NCBI GenBank assembly: GCA_038501625.1
Contig: JAZAYU010000079.1
Location: forward strand, 2,108,001-2,172,000
Direction of reading: 5' to 3'
DNA length: 64,000 nucleotides
From: Corbicula japonica
Lineage: Eukaryota > Mollusca > Bivalvia > Venerida > Cyrenidae
The first letter of the stretch is position 1. Every line of letters starts with the position of its first letter. The notes beneath the pieces are model-generated. The model was given only the letters and a program-made list of their open reading frames with translations, had not been told where the DNA came from and searched no databases. Of this stretch, positions 25,601 to 37,600 are shown piece after piece. The position numbers and the translations under genes were made by a program.

Positions 25601-28600
25601 GCAGAAACTCTTGATTCAGTGCAGAATCATTTGAATCAGTGCAGAAACACATGATTGGGTGCAGAAACACTTGATTGAGTGCAGAAACACTTGAATCAGT
25701 GCAGAAACACTTGAATCAGTGCAGAAACACTTGAATCAGTGCAGAAACACTTGATTCAGTGCAGAATCAACACTGTAACTTAATGTCTATAAAAATGGCT
25801 AACCAATGACTTGGTCACACCTCATGTCTGGCCAGAAACTTCAAATGCAGACCTACATTTTGGTCACAAGTAAGACTGACCTAACCAAAACTTATCAAAA
25901 GCGGCTAGTTCATAATGTTGTTTTGATTTCATTATGTACATATATTGTCCTAAAACCTAATAGCATTGAGACAGCCCTGGAGAGTTGATGACATGATCAG
26001 ACCAGCAATTATCATGCGGTCCAGACACCCATCAATTAGGGAAACCGTACTGATTGAGTTCTAATAGCATAAGGAAGCTTTCAGTAAATACCAAGCCCGA
26101 CAATCTTCTGTATAAAATAGCACTTAAGATGATTCCTTAAGGATTTTTAACCCCCTGTAAGCTGTAATGCAAAGTATGGTCACATCATTCTAGATTCCTA
26201 TCCCCAAGGTTATAAAACTGAGCATGGAAACGAGTCTCAAATCTCAAGCATCTGATTGGCTGAAATGGCAACCAGTCACCATTTCATCCAATCAGATGCT
26301 TGAGATTTGAGACTGGTTTCTAAATCTCAGTTTTATAACCTTCAGCCCTACTTATCATCCAGACTGTCTGGACCATCTTTAATCAAGCTGTAAGCAGTAA
26401 TGGTCGACATTTACCAAGAAGAGAGATTTTCTAAATGGCCTAAACTTTCCAAATGTCTCCAAGACAGAATGAAAGTGGACACAGGGCAATCAATAAAATA
26501 AATAAATAATGATGATACCAGTTGTCAAGAAAACGCTCAGAACAACTGATTGCCATTTGCAAACTTAAAACTTATGACATCTACAAAATGGTATATTTCA
26601 TGTTTAAATATATTTCTTTTTGTGTGAGTGTATGTTTATTTGTATGTGTATACATTTCTAAACCACTGCTTCCAGTTGTATTTGCTAACTTATAGGACTT
26701 GAACTAGGATTGTCTGCACATGTAAGACAGCTTAATATTTGAGTCCATGTGAGGTGTCGAGCATGCTCTCACACAACATTTGACCCCTTAATGTGACCTT
26801 GACCTTTGAGATGGGAATCTAGGGTTTGCATGCGATACTCCAGCTTACTGAGTTTAATATTCATGCCAAATATAAACAACATTACTCAATGCGAGTTACA
26901 TTTATGGGAGTGAATAGCTTTCATATGACCTTTGACCCCTAAGTGTGACCTTGAAGGAAACCTGTTCTTTGCAGGCAACACACTCGATCTCATCTGTTAC
27001 ACACTATTTACACCAAAAAATTATTCTCATTGGGGAAATAAATATATTTGGGATATTTGTGCTGGTGTTTAGTGAAGTAAATATGGTTTTATGTTTATTA
27101 TGGTAATGTTGTGCTTAGTGACTTGGCGGGATTATACACAAAAATTTCGAGGTGTAAAGGATATACAAAGTTAAAAGTGTTAAGAATATTATACACGCTT
27201 ATTGATGATGCTTCATTTTAAAATGTTTAAATTTCTTAAGAATATGATACACATTTTTTGAACATGCTTCATTTTAAAATGTTTAAATTTAAGAATATTA
27301 CCTACATTTATTAAAGATAACATGTTTTAAATTGTTGAGAATATTCTTAGTATGTTTGACTGTCTTAATACATCTGTAACTGGCGACAATGCAGATGAAG
27401 TTTGAACATTGAGTAAAAGACTTTTCTTAAAGGGAAGCAACTCGTTGGCTGACTCCCCCCCCCCAAGAATTCCTAACATTTTTGACAATAGACTTTTCAA
27501 AGGGAGGTTACTCGGTGGCAAACTCCCAGCATTGGAGATTTCAGACTTTTAAAGGGAGGTTACTTGTTGGCAAATTCTCTATGTAATTTGAATTTTTTTT
27601 AATTGTTACTTTAGTGTGTTATATATGATTGTTTGATATAATAAAATTTCTTGGGCTCATAGACAGAGCAAGAAATAGCATCAATTCATATTCAATCATT
27701 CTAATGGAAGTTTTACTCAGTTTGCATTTCATGCTACACTGCGGACTCTTTATAACTCGCTTCGTTTAGATCCGCGCTCCATTATAACGCGCTCATCCCG
27801 TGGATCCCCTATTTTTTTTCTAAGTCCATATTTTACCATGAAACAGCAAAAAATCGAAACCGGAAGTCATTTTTGATCGTAAAACGGCAAATAAATCGAA
27901 ACCGGAAGTCACAATTGTTACATGTACATAAGTGACGCAAACATTTTATCCCTAAAACAACCGTGTTTTAACACCTTTCCCAGTGACAGATATCAGCCCG
28001 AGGCAAACTTGTGAATGCTTACTTACTGTTTATCATTGATCCATTACTAAATTTGATTGTCCCTATAATTATCACATAATCCGCACAATTCAGAAAGAAA
28101 CAAAACTAGACTGTGTCCACAGGACACTGATGCCCCCACTGCTGCAATAACATTTGTTACAAAATTTTGTACCAGGTATTAACAACATGTGGTGATCATG
28201 ATTAGTAAATGAGGAATAAGTGCCACAAAATTTAATAACTAACATAAACAAAAGGCCATAACTGTGGTGAAAATTGTTGCAAGACAATGTCCTTTACAAC
28301 AATCTTCACATCATGTCTAATCATCTGTGCAAGTTTGAAAGAAATCAGCCAATTAGAAAATGTGAAGTTGATGCCACAAAATTTTGTAAGTGAAATAAAC
28401 AAAGGGCCATAACTGTGGTAAAAATGGCAGCAGAAAAATTTTTTTTTTTATGATCATCTACCCAGCCATCTTGATCATGTGTGCAAGTTAGAAAGAAATC
28501 TGTCCAAAAGTAAATGAGGAGTTGATGCCACAAGATATTATTACTGAAAAAAACAAAGGGCCATAACTCTGGTAAAAATAGTCGCAGGAAAAAATCCTTT

Positions 28601-31600
28601 CTTCACGATTATCTACACATCCTGCTTCATGATCTGTGCAAGTTTGCAAGAAATCTGCCTTGTAGTTTTGGAGGAGTTGATGCCACAAGATTTAATTACT
28701 GAAATTAACAAAGGGCCATAACTCTGGTAAAAATGGTCGCAGGAAAAAATCCTTTCTTTACGATCATCTACACATCCTGCTTCATCATCTGTGCAAGTTC
28801 GCAAGAAATCTGCCTTATAGTTTTGGAGGAGTTGACGCCACAAGATTTAATTAATGAATATAACAAAGGGCCATAACTCTGGTAAAAATGGTCCCAGGAA
28901 AAAATCCTTTCTTCACGATTATCTACACATCCTGCTTCATCATCTGTGCAAGTTTGCAAGAAATCTGCCTTGTAGTTTAGGAGGAGTTGACGCCACAAGA
29001 TTTTATAACTGAAATTAACAAAGGGCCATAACTCTGGTAAAAATGGTCGCAGGAAAAAATCCTTTCTTTACGATCATCTACACATCCTGCTTGATCATCT
29101 GTGCAAGTTTGAAAGAAATCCGCCTTATAGTTTAGGAGGAGTTGATGCCACAAGATTTGGGGACGTACGGACGTACGGACGGATGAGTGCAACTCTATAT
29201 GCCTCCCACTTTGTGGGGGCATAAAAATATTCCCAATCATGTTTTAAACCTGTCGGTAGTTCATTTATGTACATGTTGCTTTGATCCGCCTTCCTGTTAA
29301 TTTCATGGATGTTGCATTTTTTGACTATGGAGGTAAACAGCGATAATATGTCAATGAAATGCGACTTCAAAGAAAAATGTCGGCTCGTATCGACACTGTG
29401 ATGTTTTGTCGGCTCTGCTATGAAATCGTTTGATCTGCAAGAAGTGTGTATGTGACATTTGGCATTTTTTTAGCTGGTTTAAGTTGGTTGATGATGCAAT
29501 AATATTGAAATATTATACTGGACATAAAATTAGGATGTAATTTATAAATTATGGAATATGTTCAGGATGGTTAGTGTTTTAATATTTATTTTACATTTAC
29601 GTTCGTAAATGTCAGAGTTTGTGTCATAAAAAAATAAAATATTCCTGCAGGCATCTTAACAAACTAGATATATGGTCTTTAATTCCATTACAATAATTTA
29701 AGGCCGATCCGATTTTGATCTTGGTGTTATTAGTCAGTCTCTTGCAGTTTTGCTTTTTTATTTGAACTTTGGTAATTGTTTGTCTTGTAAGAAATATTAT
29801 TTGTCGAGTACAGTGTGGGGAATCATGACGTTACGTGGAATTATGCATAATCTCGTTAGTTGTGTATTAGGTAGTATATTTGCGCGAGAAAATCGGGTCA
29901 TGTATTTTTTCGCGGGAAAATCGGGACATGTATTTTGCGCGGGAAAATATAACGCGGTTTCACTTATTAACGCGGTCGGGATGATGGACCCGCTATACCG
30001 CGTTATAAAGAGTCTGCAGTGTATTTATTGAATATTAGAGTAAAGCCAGCCATGACAGAAGATGCTTCATTTTAACATTGTTAAGAATATTATATTAAAT
30101 TCTGTTTTAGTCTTTGCAGTAATTTAATGCCTTTCGAGGACAGAACCTGATGTAAAACGCACACATTTCCAGAAAAGGCCGCTTGAATTTTATTATGTAT
30201 AAACTGGCAAATACGAAATCATATGCCTAAATATGGTGTTGTTGTTGATTATGTGATTTAAAGAACATTAGAGAATAATTGATTTACTCACTCTAGCAGA
30301 TTGAGTAATACTAATTATAGAAATGTGTCCATTATTTCTGATGCCTACATCTAATCATAAACTTACTGGGTTGACGGGTCAGTAATTGCTTCTGACAAAG
30401 CATCGGCATCCTCGATCTGTTCGCGTATTGCATCCTCGTACAAGTTGAAGCTGCTCAGGGTGTGTACTACTCTATGTAGACAGAAAGAATGACATATACA
30501 AGCCAGAATATATAAGCACCACCTTCCAGAGTATATGTTTATAGCACATTCAAAATACTGTTTTAAAATAATTGATTACACTGTGTTTACACCTTGTATA
30601 TAATAATTTATGCATTTTAATACTTAGAACTGAATATAATCACACCTGTAAACATTTTCTGATGAAAACGAGTGAGATTTTAAATGTCAATGTTTGTTCA
30701 GGGAATTTTGCCCCCTTTTCATTTTTTTGCCCCCTTTTCATTTTAAATGAAAATGCCCCTAAAATCCGAAAAATTGTTGATTCAAAAGTGGGTGAATTGA
30801 CACTGAATTCACAGGTATGTATATTGAATTAAAGAGATTACAGAAACATTGTATCTGCATTCTAAAACTAGTATAATGTTGACAGATATAATGATTATTG
30901 CTTGTCAGTAATTAATCACCGAAGTTTACAGGAGTGTTTGGTTACGTCATCAGTAAATTTAGCAGCTGAAAGAAGGTGCCTAGTAATCATAGAGAAGGAA
31001 GACGTATACAGAAGAGGAAAACACAGAACACAGTTCATGAAACATCACTGCAGCTCATGGCAAACAGAACACAGAAAATAGCACACAGAACAAGACACAA
31101 GAAAACATTTTGTTGATGAAATTAACCCTTTACGCCATAAATACACATTGTTATGCAAGATATGCAAGCTAACATGGATCTACACTGGTTGCACACCAGT
31201 GTAGATCAGATTAGCCTGCAGATCTGTGCTGTCTGATCTAGATCTGCACTGGTCGCATCCTGATAAAAAATAACCCAATAAATCTCAAAGCAAATAGTGT
31301 AGATCCTGATCAGATGATCTGGATCTACACTGCCCACACAATAAAGGTGTATGTATTAAGTAAAGGGTTAATATCTAACCTCCTAGCCAACAGTCTATCT
31401 CACTAACAGTTGAACATGTAGCCTAGATGAGTATTTTGTGGAAACAACCTATTCTACTACTCCTACAGTTTATGCCTTCTGTAATTTCATTGGTTGAAAA
31501 TGCATGTTAACATATAAATAAATGCTGCATCAACATCATCATACCTTCTTATGACAGGACAACAAATACTGTTTGAAAGTAATTTGTTTTAAAGTCCATC

Positions 31601-34600
31601 AACTTTACCAGAATCCACTCTGAGAAACTGCTCCACAGCTTCTACTTTACAGGTAATTATCATTTCAACTGATTAAACCATATGTAATTTTTTTAGCATG
31701 ACTTCTTCTTTTGGAGAATGTTAACTGTCTTTAGTTAGAGCTCAAGTCTTGTTCTGGTTCCTTAATAAACATGCAAACAAAACCACAGTATGAACATTCC
31801 ATGCATCAAAAACTTGTCCACCTAATAGGTATGAACATATTCAAATGTGAAATTTAACCGTTTACACCATGCGATACTGCTAATATCCATTAGGCAAACA
31901 GTGTAGACCCAGTGCAGTCTGTTCAGTATGAACACTGTTTGAGTTTTGGCAAAAAAAACCCACCTAATGAATCTAAATGCAACTAGTGTAGATTATGAGT
32001 AGACGGCACAGATGTGTAGGCTGATCTGGATCTACACTTGTCGCACATGGGCTTTCACTCGTACCCATGGAGTTAAGGGTTAACAGTTTAATTACCCCTT
32101 TCCTCCATATATACACCTTTTTAAGCATCTGCACCGTTCACATTTTGGTCAGAGATAACCTAACAAATCAAAAAGCAAACGGTTTAGATCCTGATCAGAC
32201 GGCATGGATGTGCTGGCTGATCTGGATCTAAACTGTTCGCCATTGAAATAAAGGTGTATCTTTGAAGTAAAGGGTTAACCAATCAGATGACAAATATGAA
32301 TTCATCCTCTCTTTTTTGCCTTCAGCTTCTATTCCAATCAAAACCCAAAACATTCCAAGAGAGTCCATTAAAAGTCCTCTGTTTCCCCGAAGTGAAAGTC
32401 TTGTTGTTTTAGTTCATTCTGAAACATGCATATAGGAACATTCCATGCATCATAAACCTGTCCACCCCAAATACATCTACACTTGTAAACTTGTTTAATT
32501 ATCTATCTTTCCAGAAACATATAATTGTGCATCTAAATCTTGTCTGATATAAAACATGTCATGCACAAACCTCCTGACTGCACTGACATGCTTTTGTATT
32601 ACTTTATTAACTTGGGCTTGTGTTTGCTGAAACTATTACACATAACTTGAATTATACTTAAAACACTTCAGTATTTTGTAATTATATACAGCTCTGCCTC
32701 CCTTACAGCATTACGGTAAAACATTTAGCAAGTTTAATATTTTAAAAATACTATACCTTGCTAAATCTATTTCAAAAAGTACAGGTGATTTTTTTTCAAC
32801 AAATAAAAAAGTGTAAGGTCATAAATGATGTTTATGAGAATTCTGATGGAAGAAACACTATGGCTTTTATCCCATGAGGCACCAGTGCAGACCCAGATCA
32901 GACTGCACTTTCATGCAGTCTGATATGGATCTACATGTTTAACTTCCTTGTCAGAAATGATCAGTACAAACTGATTGCAAACAGGGCATAAGGTTATAAT
33001 GCTGAGATTGGGAACCAGTCTCAAATCTCATGCATCTGATTGGCTGAAATGGGCACCTTGGGCACAGGTGTATCCACTGAGTAAAGGGTTCAAGCAGTAA
33101 GTAAGCATTCTACAGAATGCTGCTAGTTGTTTCAACATCAAGCACACACACAACTTGATAGTATTGATTGTTAGTTAGTTTTAAATTTGCCTTTTAAGGC
33201 ATCAAACAGTTTTTTAAAGTCACACCAGACACCAAGGCAGCTTTCTGCCTTTTTAGAGGAGTAGGAAAAATCACACCTGGGAACTGGGTGGAACGATTCG
33301 CCTTCCACAGATTAGGTAATAATCTTATACTTCATAGATACACTTTTATCAAATGGACAAACAGTGTAGATCTAGATCAGCCTGCTCATCCTTGGCATTT
33401 TGGTTTATTAGGTTCATTCTGACCAAAAGCGAAAAGTGCAGATCATGATCAGATGACAAGGATGTGCCAGCTAATCTGGATGTATAAAGGTTGCACATGG
33501 GATAAAATGTGTATATATAGATTAAAGGGATAAACAAGTCATCTCTGGGAAGAGTCAAACCTGCCTGCAACGGCTAATGGTTTGTCAGTTCACACAAGGT
33601 AACAACACAGTATATCACAGCACACTTAACAAAACATGCACTCAAAATGCACATCACACAATTCCAAAATAAGGACAACTACAGTACAGTATGGAATATC
33701 ACAGGCACCTTCTTCAACTGTTAGTCATCTACAGCTTTGTTAGAAATGAATACTGTAAAATCACAACATCTTTTTGGGGACTACATTTTCCAGCATTTTC
33801 TTAAAACTCCATAACCTATTCCCATGACTATTACACTTGTTGTCCAAACAAAAGGAACCCAAATATTTCTGTCCTCCAATATCATTTTACAGCATTTCAA
33901 ATGAAAATGAAGTCTTACAAAATAATCGTAGCATATTCTTTTCTACAGATTTGTAACAAACTGAACAAAGAGTCTACACAAGTGCAAAAATAGAAAATTA
34001 AGAATTAAACCGTTAGTTAGGAAAATAGAAACTGACCAATTATAAATCATGCCTTAATATTTTAAATGATTATTTAAATGATCATGAAACACAACTGTCT
34101 AACCTTGAAGCATGGGTATGTTGTTGTTTTTTTTTTTCACTTTTTGATAATATATAATTTAACAGGTTTTCTTTTTGTTTTTAAGAGAAAAAGGGGCATA
34201 ACTATGACAAAATACAGCCAAGAGTAACTAGAATTATCACTGAAAGTGATTAAATACCCCCACATGTATGCTTGATAATTGAACTGGGAATGCTTCGAAT
34301 CAATGGCATAATGTGCCCCACTTTCAATCCAAAGTGTCGTCTTCACAGTAGCCACATATTCAGCAAGTTTCATCACAATATCTCATTCCTTCTAAATTTA
34401 TTGAGCAGAAATGGTTTAAATATGTTAGTAACAGTGGCCTTTATCTAACTTTTATCTAAGAACTGTGTGCCAAACATTGTTTATGAGAAATCATCCAGAA
34501 ACCATTTTTTCTATTTTTAGTAACAGTGACCTTGACCCCATCAGGCCCAATTTCAATACCAAGTTTCGTCTTCACAGACACTACCTATATAGCAATTTTC

Positions 34601-37600
34601 ATCACAATATCTCATTCTGAACCAAAGTTATTGAGCATACAGTTTATTTTCTATTTTTAGTAACAGTGACCTTGACCCCACAGGCCTTGAATCCCAAAAG
34701 TCATCTTCACAAAAACCATCAATACACCAAATTTCATTTAAGAATCTCATTCCAAGCTATAGTTACTGAGTGGAAACGAAGTTTTGAAGTTTAAATAACA
34801 GTGACCTTGACCTTGAACCCACAGGCCCCAAAGTCAAACCTAATCTTTATCTTGTTATGTTACATCTGTGTCCCAAAAAATAATTAAATCTATGAAGTAT
34901 TTCATGAGTTATAGTCCAGAAACAATTTTTCTTTTTTAAGTTACAGTGACCTTGACACTGACCCCTCAGGCCCCAAAGTCGAACTCGACCTGTATCTTCT
35001 GATATTACATATATGTACCAAAAAAGGATTTAATCTGTGAAGTTTTTCATGAGTTATTATCTGGAAACCCTTTTTCTATTTTTAGTAATACTGACCTTGA
35101 CATTGACCCCACCAGCCCCAAAGTCGAACTTGACCTGTATCTTGTGATGTTACATCTATTTACTAAACAAGGATTAAATCTGTGAAGTGTTTCATGAGTT
35201 ATCATCCGGAAACCATTTTTCTATTTTTAGTAACAGTGACCTTGACACTGATCCCACCAGCCCCAAAATCGAACTTGACCTGTATCTTATGACGATATAC
35301 CTGTGTACCAAAAATTATTTAATTCTGTCAAGCCTTTCATGAGTTATCATCTGGAAACGAAGAATCCGACCGACCGACCGACAGACCGACCGACCGACAA
35401 GCTCACTCCTATATACCCCCTCAAACTTCGTTTGTGGGGGTATAATAAAACTTGTCCTGATAATTGATATTGTGATGTCAGACAAGTATGTTATGTTTCA
35501 AAGCTCTACGTTGAATGGTTACTGAGAACAAGTGAACTTAAACAAAAAACTTTATGAAATGTTGACACCCACTCATCAGACATACCATTATCTAAGTATC
35601 AAGCATTTTCCAATGAAAACCTGGTTAAAAGTGAAAAGTAAATTGCTGTCATGTCAAGAGGTGAATTATTGTCTAGAATTTTTAAGCTCTGCGAATTGAC
35701 TGTCTTATAAAATAATTGGAATTTCTACCACTGAAGTAAAAGAAAATTTTCCTAACGCACAGAACCAATAGTTACTGATAAAGCACTTCAAAGTTAGACA
35801 ATTGATGACCTAGTGTATGACACAAACAACCATCTACCATCAAGTCCCAAGATCATAAAACTGAGATTAGAGACCAGTCTCAAATCTCAAGCATCTGACT
35901 GGTTGAAATGGTGAGCAGTCGCCATTTGATCTAATCAGATGCTTGAGATATTAGACCGGTCTCCAGTTTTAGTAGAATGATCTTAGGTTCAGTTCTTGCT
36001 GACACGACACTTACCGTTTGGGATCATGTACTTCGATGGAGAACTTTCTATCTCTGTAGTACAGGTTCTCTAGGGATTTCCAAACAAATACCTAGAAATA
36101 AAAATATCCTCTAAACTTTAGAAATCTACTTAATATAGCAAAATTATTTTTAAGCCAGTTCTCCATAGATAACACAACCAATAGTGTAGATCCAGATCAG
36201 CTAGCTCATCTCTGCCATTTGATCCAGGATCTACACCTTTCACTTTTAAGATTCATTAGGTTACTTCTGACCAAATAGAAATATTATAGATCCAGATCTG
36301 ACAGCACAGAGGTTTCTAATGATCTAGATCTACACTGTTGCCTGTGTGATAAAAGTCATAATTATGTAGTATGAGTTAACTAACACCAGGTTAAACTTTT
36401 ATAACAATATTTCAAAGCACACATAGAAAAAAGTCTTCAACAAATCATTTATTATAAGTGTTTCTACGCTGTCTGAAGCCAGTTCTGTATGCGCTAATTC
36501 CAGATGATTGCTTTCTTTACTAGACAAATAACCAGGCTATTTGTGTGCAGCAAAATCTTACTTGAGAAGTGTTTTTAAAAAATAATAATAAAATTTTCCC
36601 TTTCAAGGCTAAACAATTTTTATGGACTTTAATTTTTATCAATTAAGTCTACTGATTTATTGTTCAAAGGTGTCTTTAAGAGAAACTGTATAAGTGATCA
36701 GACTGCACACATGCCCTGGCTGATCTGGGTTTACACTGGTTGCAAATGCATTTGTTTGTGCTTAGCACTTAGAGTAACGCATTAATTTACAAGTATTTTG
36801 TGGACTTCTTGAAATTTTGCCTACTTTTATCGCCTGTATTTAAAACTGGTGGTTTCTGAATTGTTGAAGTCATTTGTATGCATATAAAAAAATGCTCACT
36901 TTCCACTGATACCAAATTTATAAGCGAGCAATTAAAACAATAAAGATATTGTAATTTTGTAAACTGGACAAGAGTTTTGTCCATTAGCATATTTGTCATA
37001 CTGGTAAAGATCAGATGAAGAGAAACTTCAAATGTTGCATTTACTCTGGCTTTAAGAAAGATAAAAGCTGTTCAAAACAAGATGTATCAGTTCAACCTAT
37101 GCATGCTCCCTGAAGTAAACTGGGGTCATAAAGGAAATGATGTTATATACAAATGTATATAGCAAATTCAAAGGGCAATGAATGTGAGAAAGTTTATTAT
37201 GCCAGAACATGATGATTATAATTATTACATACATCTCCACTTGTTAGAATAACCTCCCAGAAATAACAAGGTCTCAAAAGGTGCTATAAGATATTAGATC
37301 TATTAGCCTTGTAAAAAATAATATTTTATTAAAATGCAGTTTCTGTGGCATGGATAACCCAAATGTTTAAAGATGCTAACCATGCAAAACCTTATCACAA
37401 TGGCTCATAACAGGTTTTCCAAGATAAAATTAACAGTAAATTGAAAGCTCCAAGAAACTTCAGTTACGAAATAATAAGGGATGGGCACGAGTACCCGAGT
37501 ACGCGGGTACTCGATTAATGTTCAAGTACCCGAGTAGTTCAACAAGTAATCGGGTACTCGATACAAAAAAAAAATCAACACAATTTTATGACAGTCGTCT

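Larger units (their letters stand above)
27737..30021. mobile_element. Tigger/pogo-like DNA transposon with nested P2
   Basis: Left end CACTGCGGACTCTTTATAAC; the right end read on the minus strand is CACTGCAGACTCTTTATAAC. TA flanks both sides (27735-27736, 30022-30023), the Tc1/mariner/pogo target. ATAACGCG-rich subterminal sequence is typical of Tigger-like ends. Without the nested 1.1 kb element it would be about 1.16 kb. No transposase frame. Confidence 0.65.
24583..30366 (-). other. FRMD4 intron W8-W9
   Basis: Contains a 20 bp minisatellite (25588-25768), a palindrome (26206-26342), a fragment with TGACCTTGACC motifs (26740-26970), imperfect 50-70 bp repeats (27428-27585), and a Tigger-like element (27737-30021) with a nested pearl-like element. 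24583-25587 shows nothing recognisable. Confidence 0.85.
30472..36014 (-). other. FRMD4 intron W7-W8
   Basis: Holds five MITEs (31.1-33.5 kb), pearl-like copy P3 (34226-35446) and a palindrome (35846-35990). 30472-31121 and 33535-34225 show nothing recognisable beyond AT-rich sequence. Confidence 0.85.

Noticed and set aside
28345..29240. Series of similar minus-strand frames with GCVDDRKERIFSCDHFYQSY
   Set aside because: These are translations of the 155 bp tandem cores of P2; the apparent protein repeats reflect DNA repeats.
34137..34376. Minus-strand frame repeated at 38878-39183
   Set aside because: Both lie over the shared 5' end of P3 and P4; the shared peptide is transposon sequence, not a paralogous exon.
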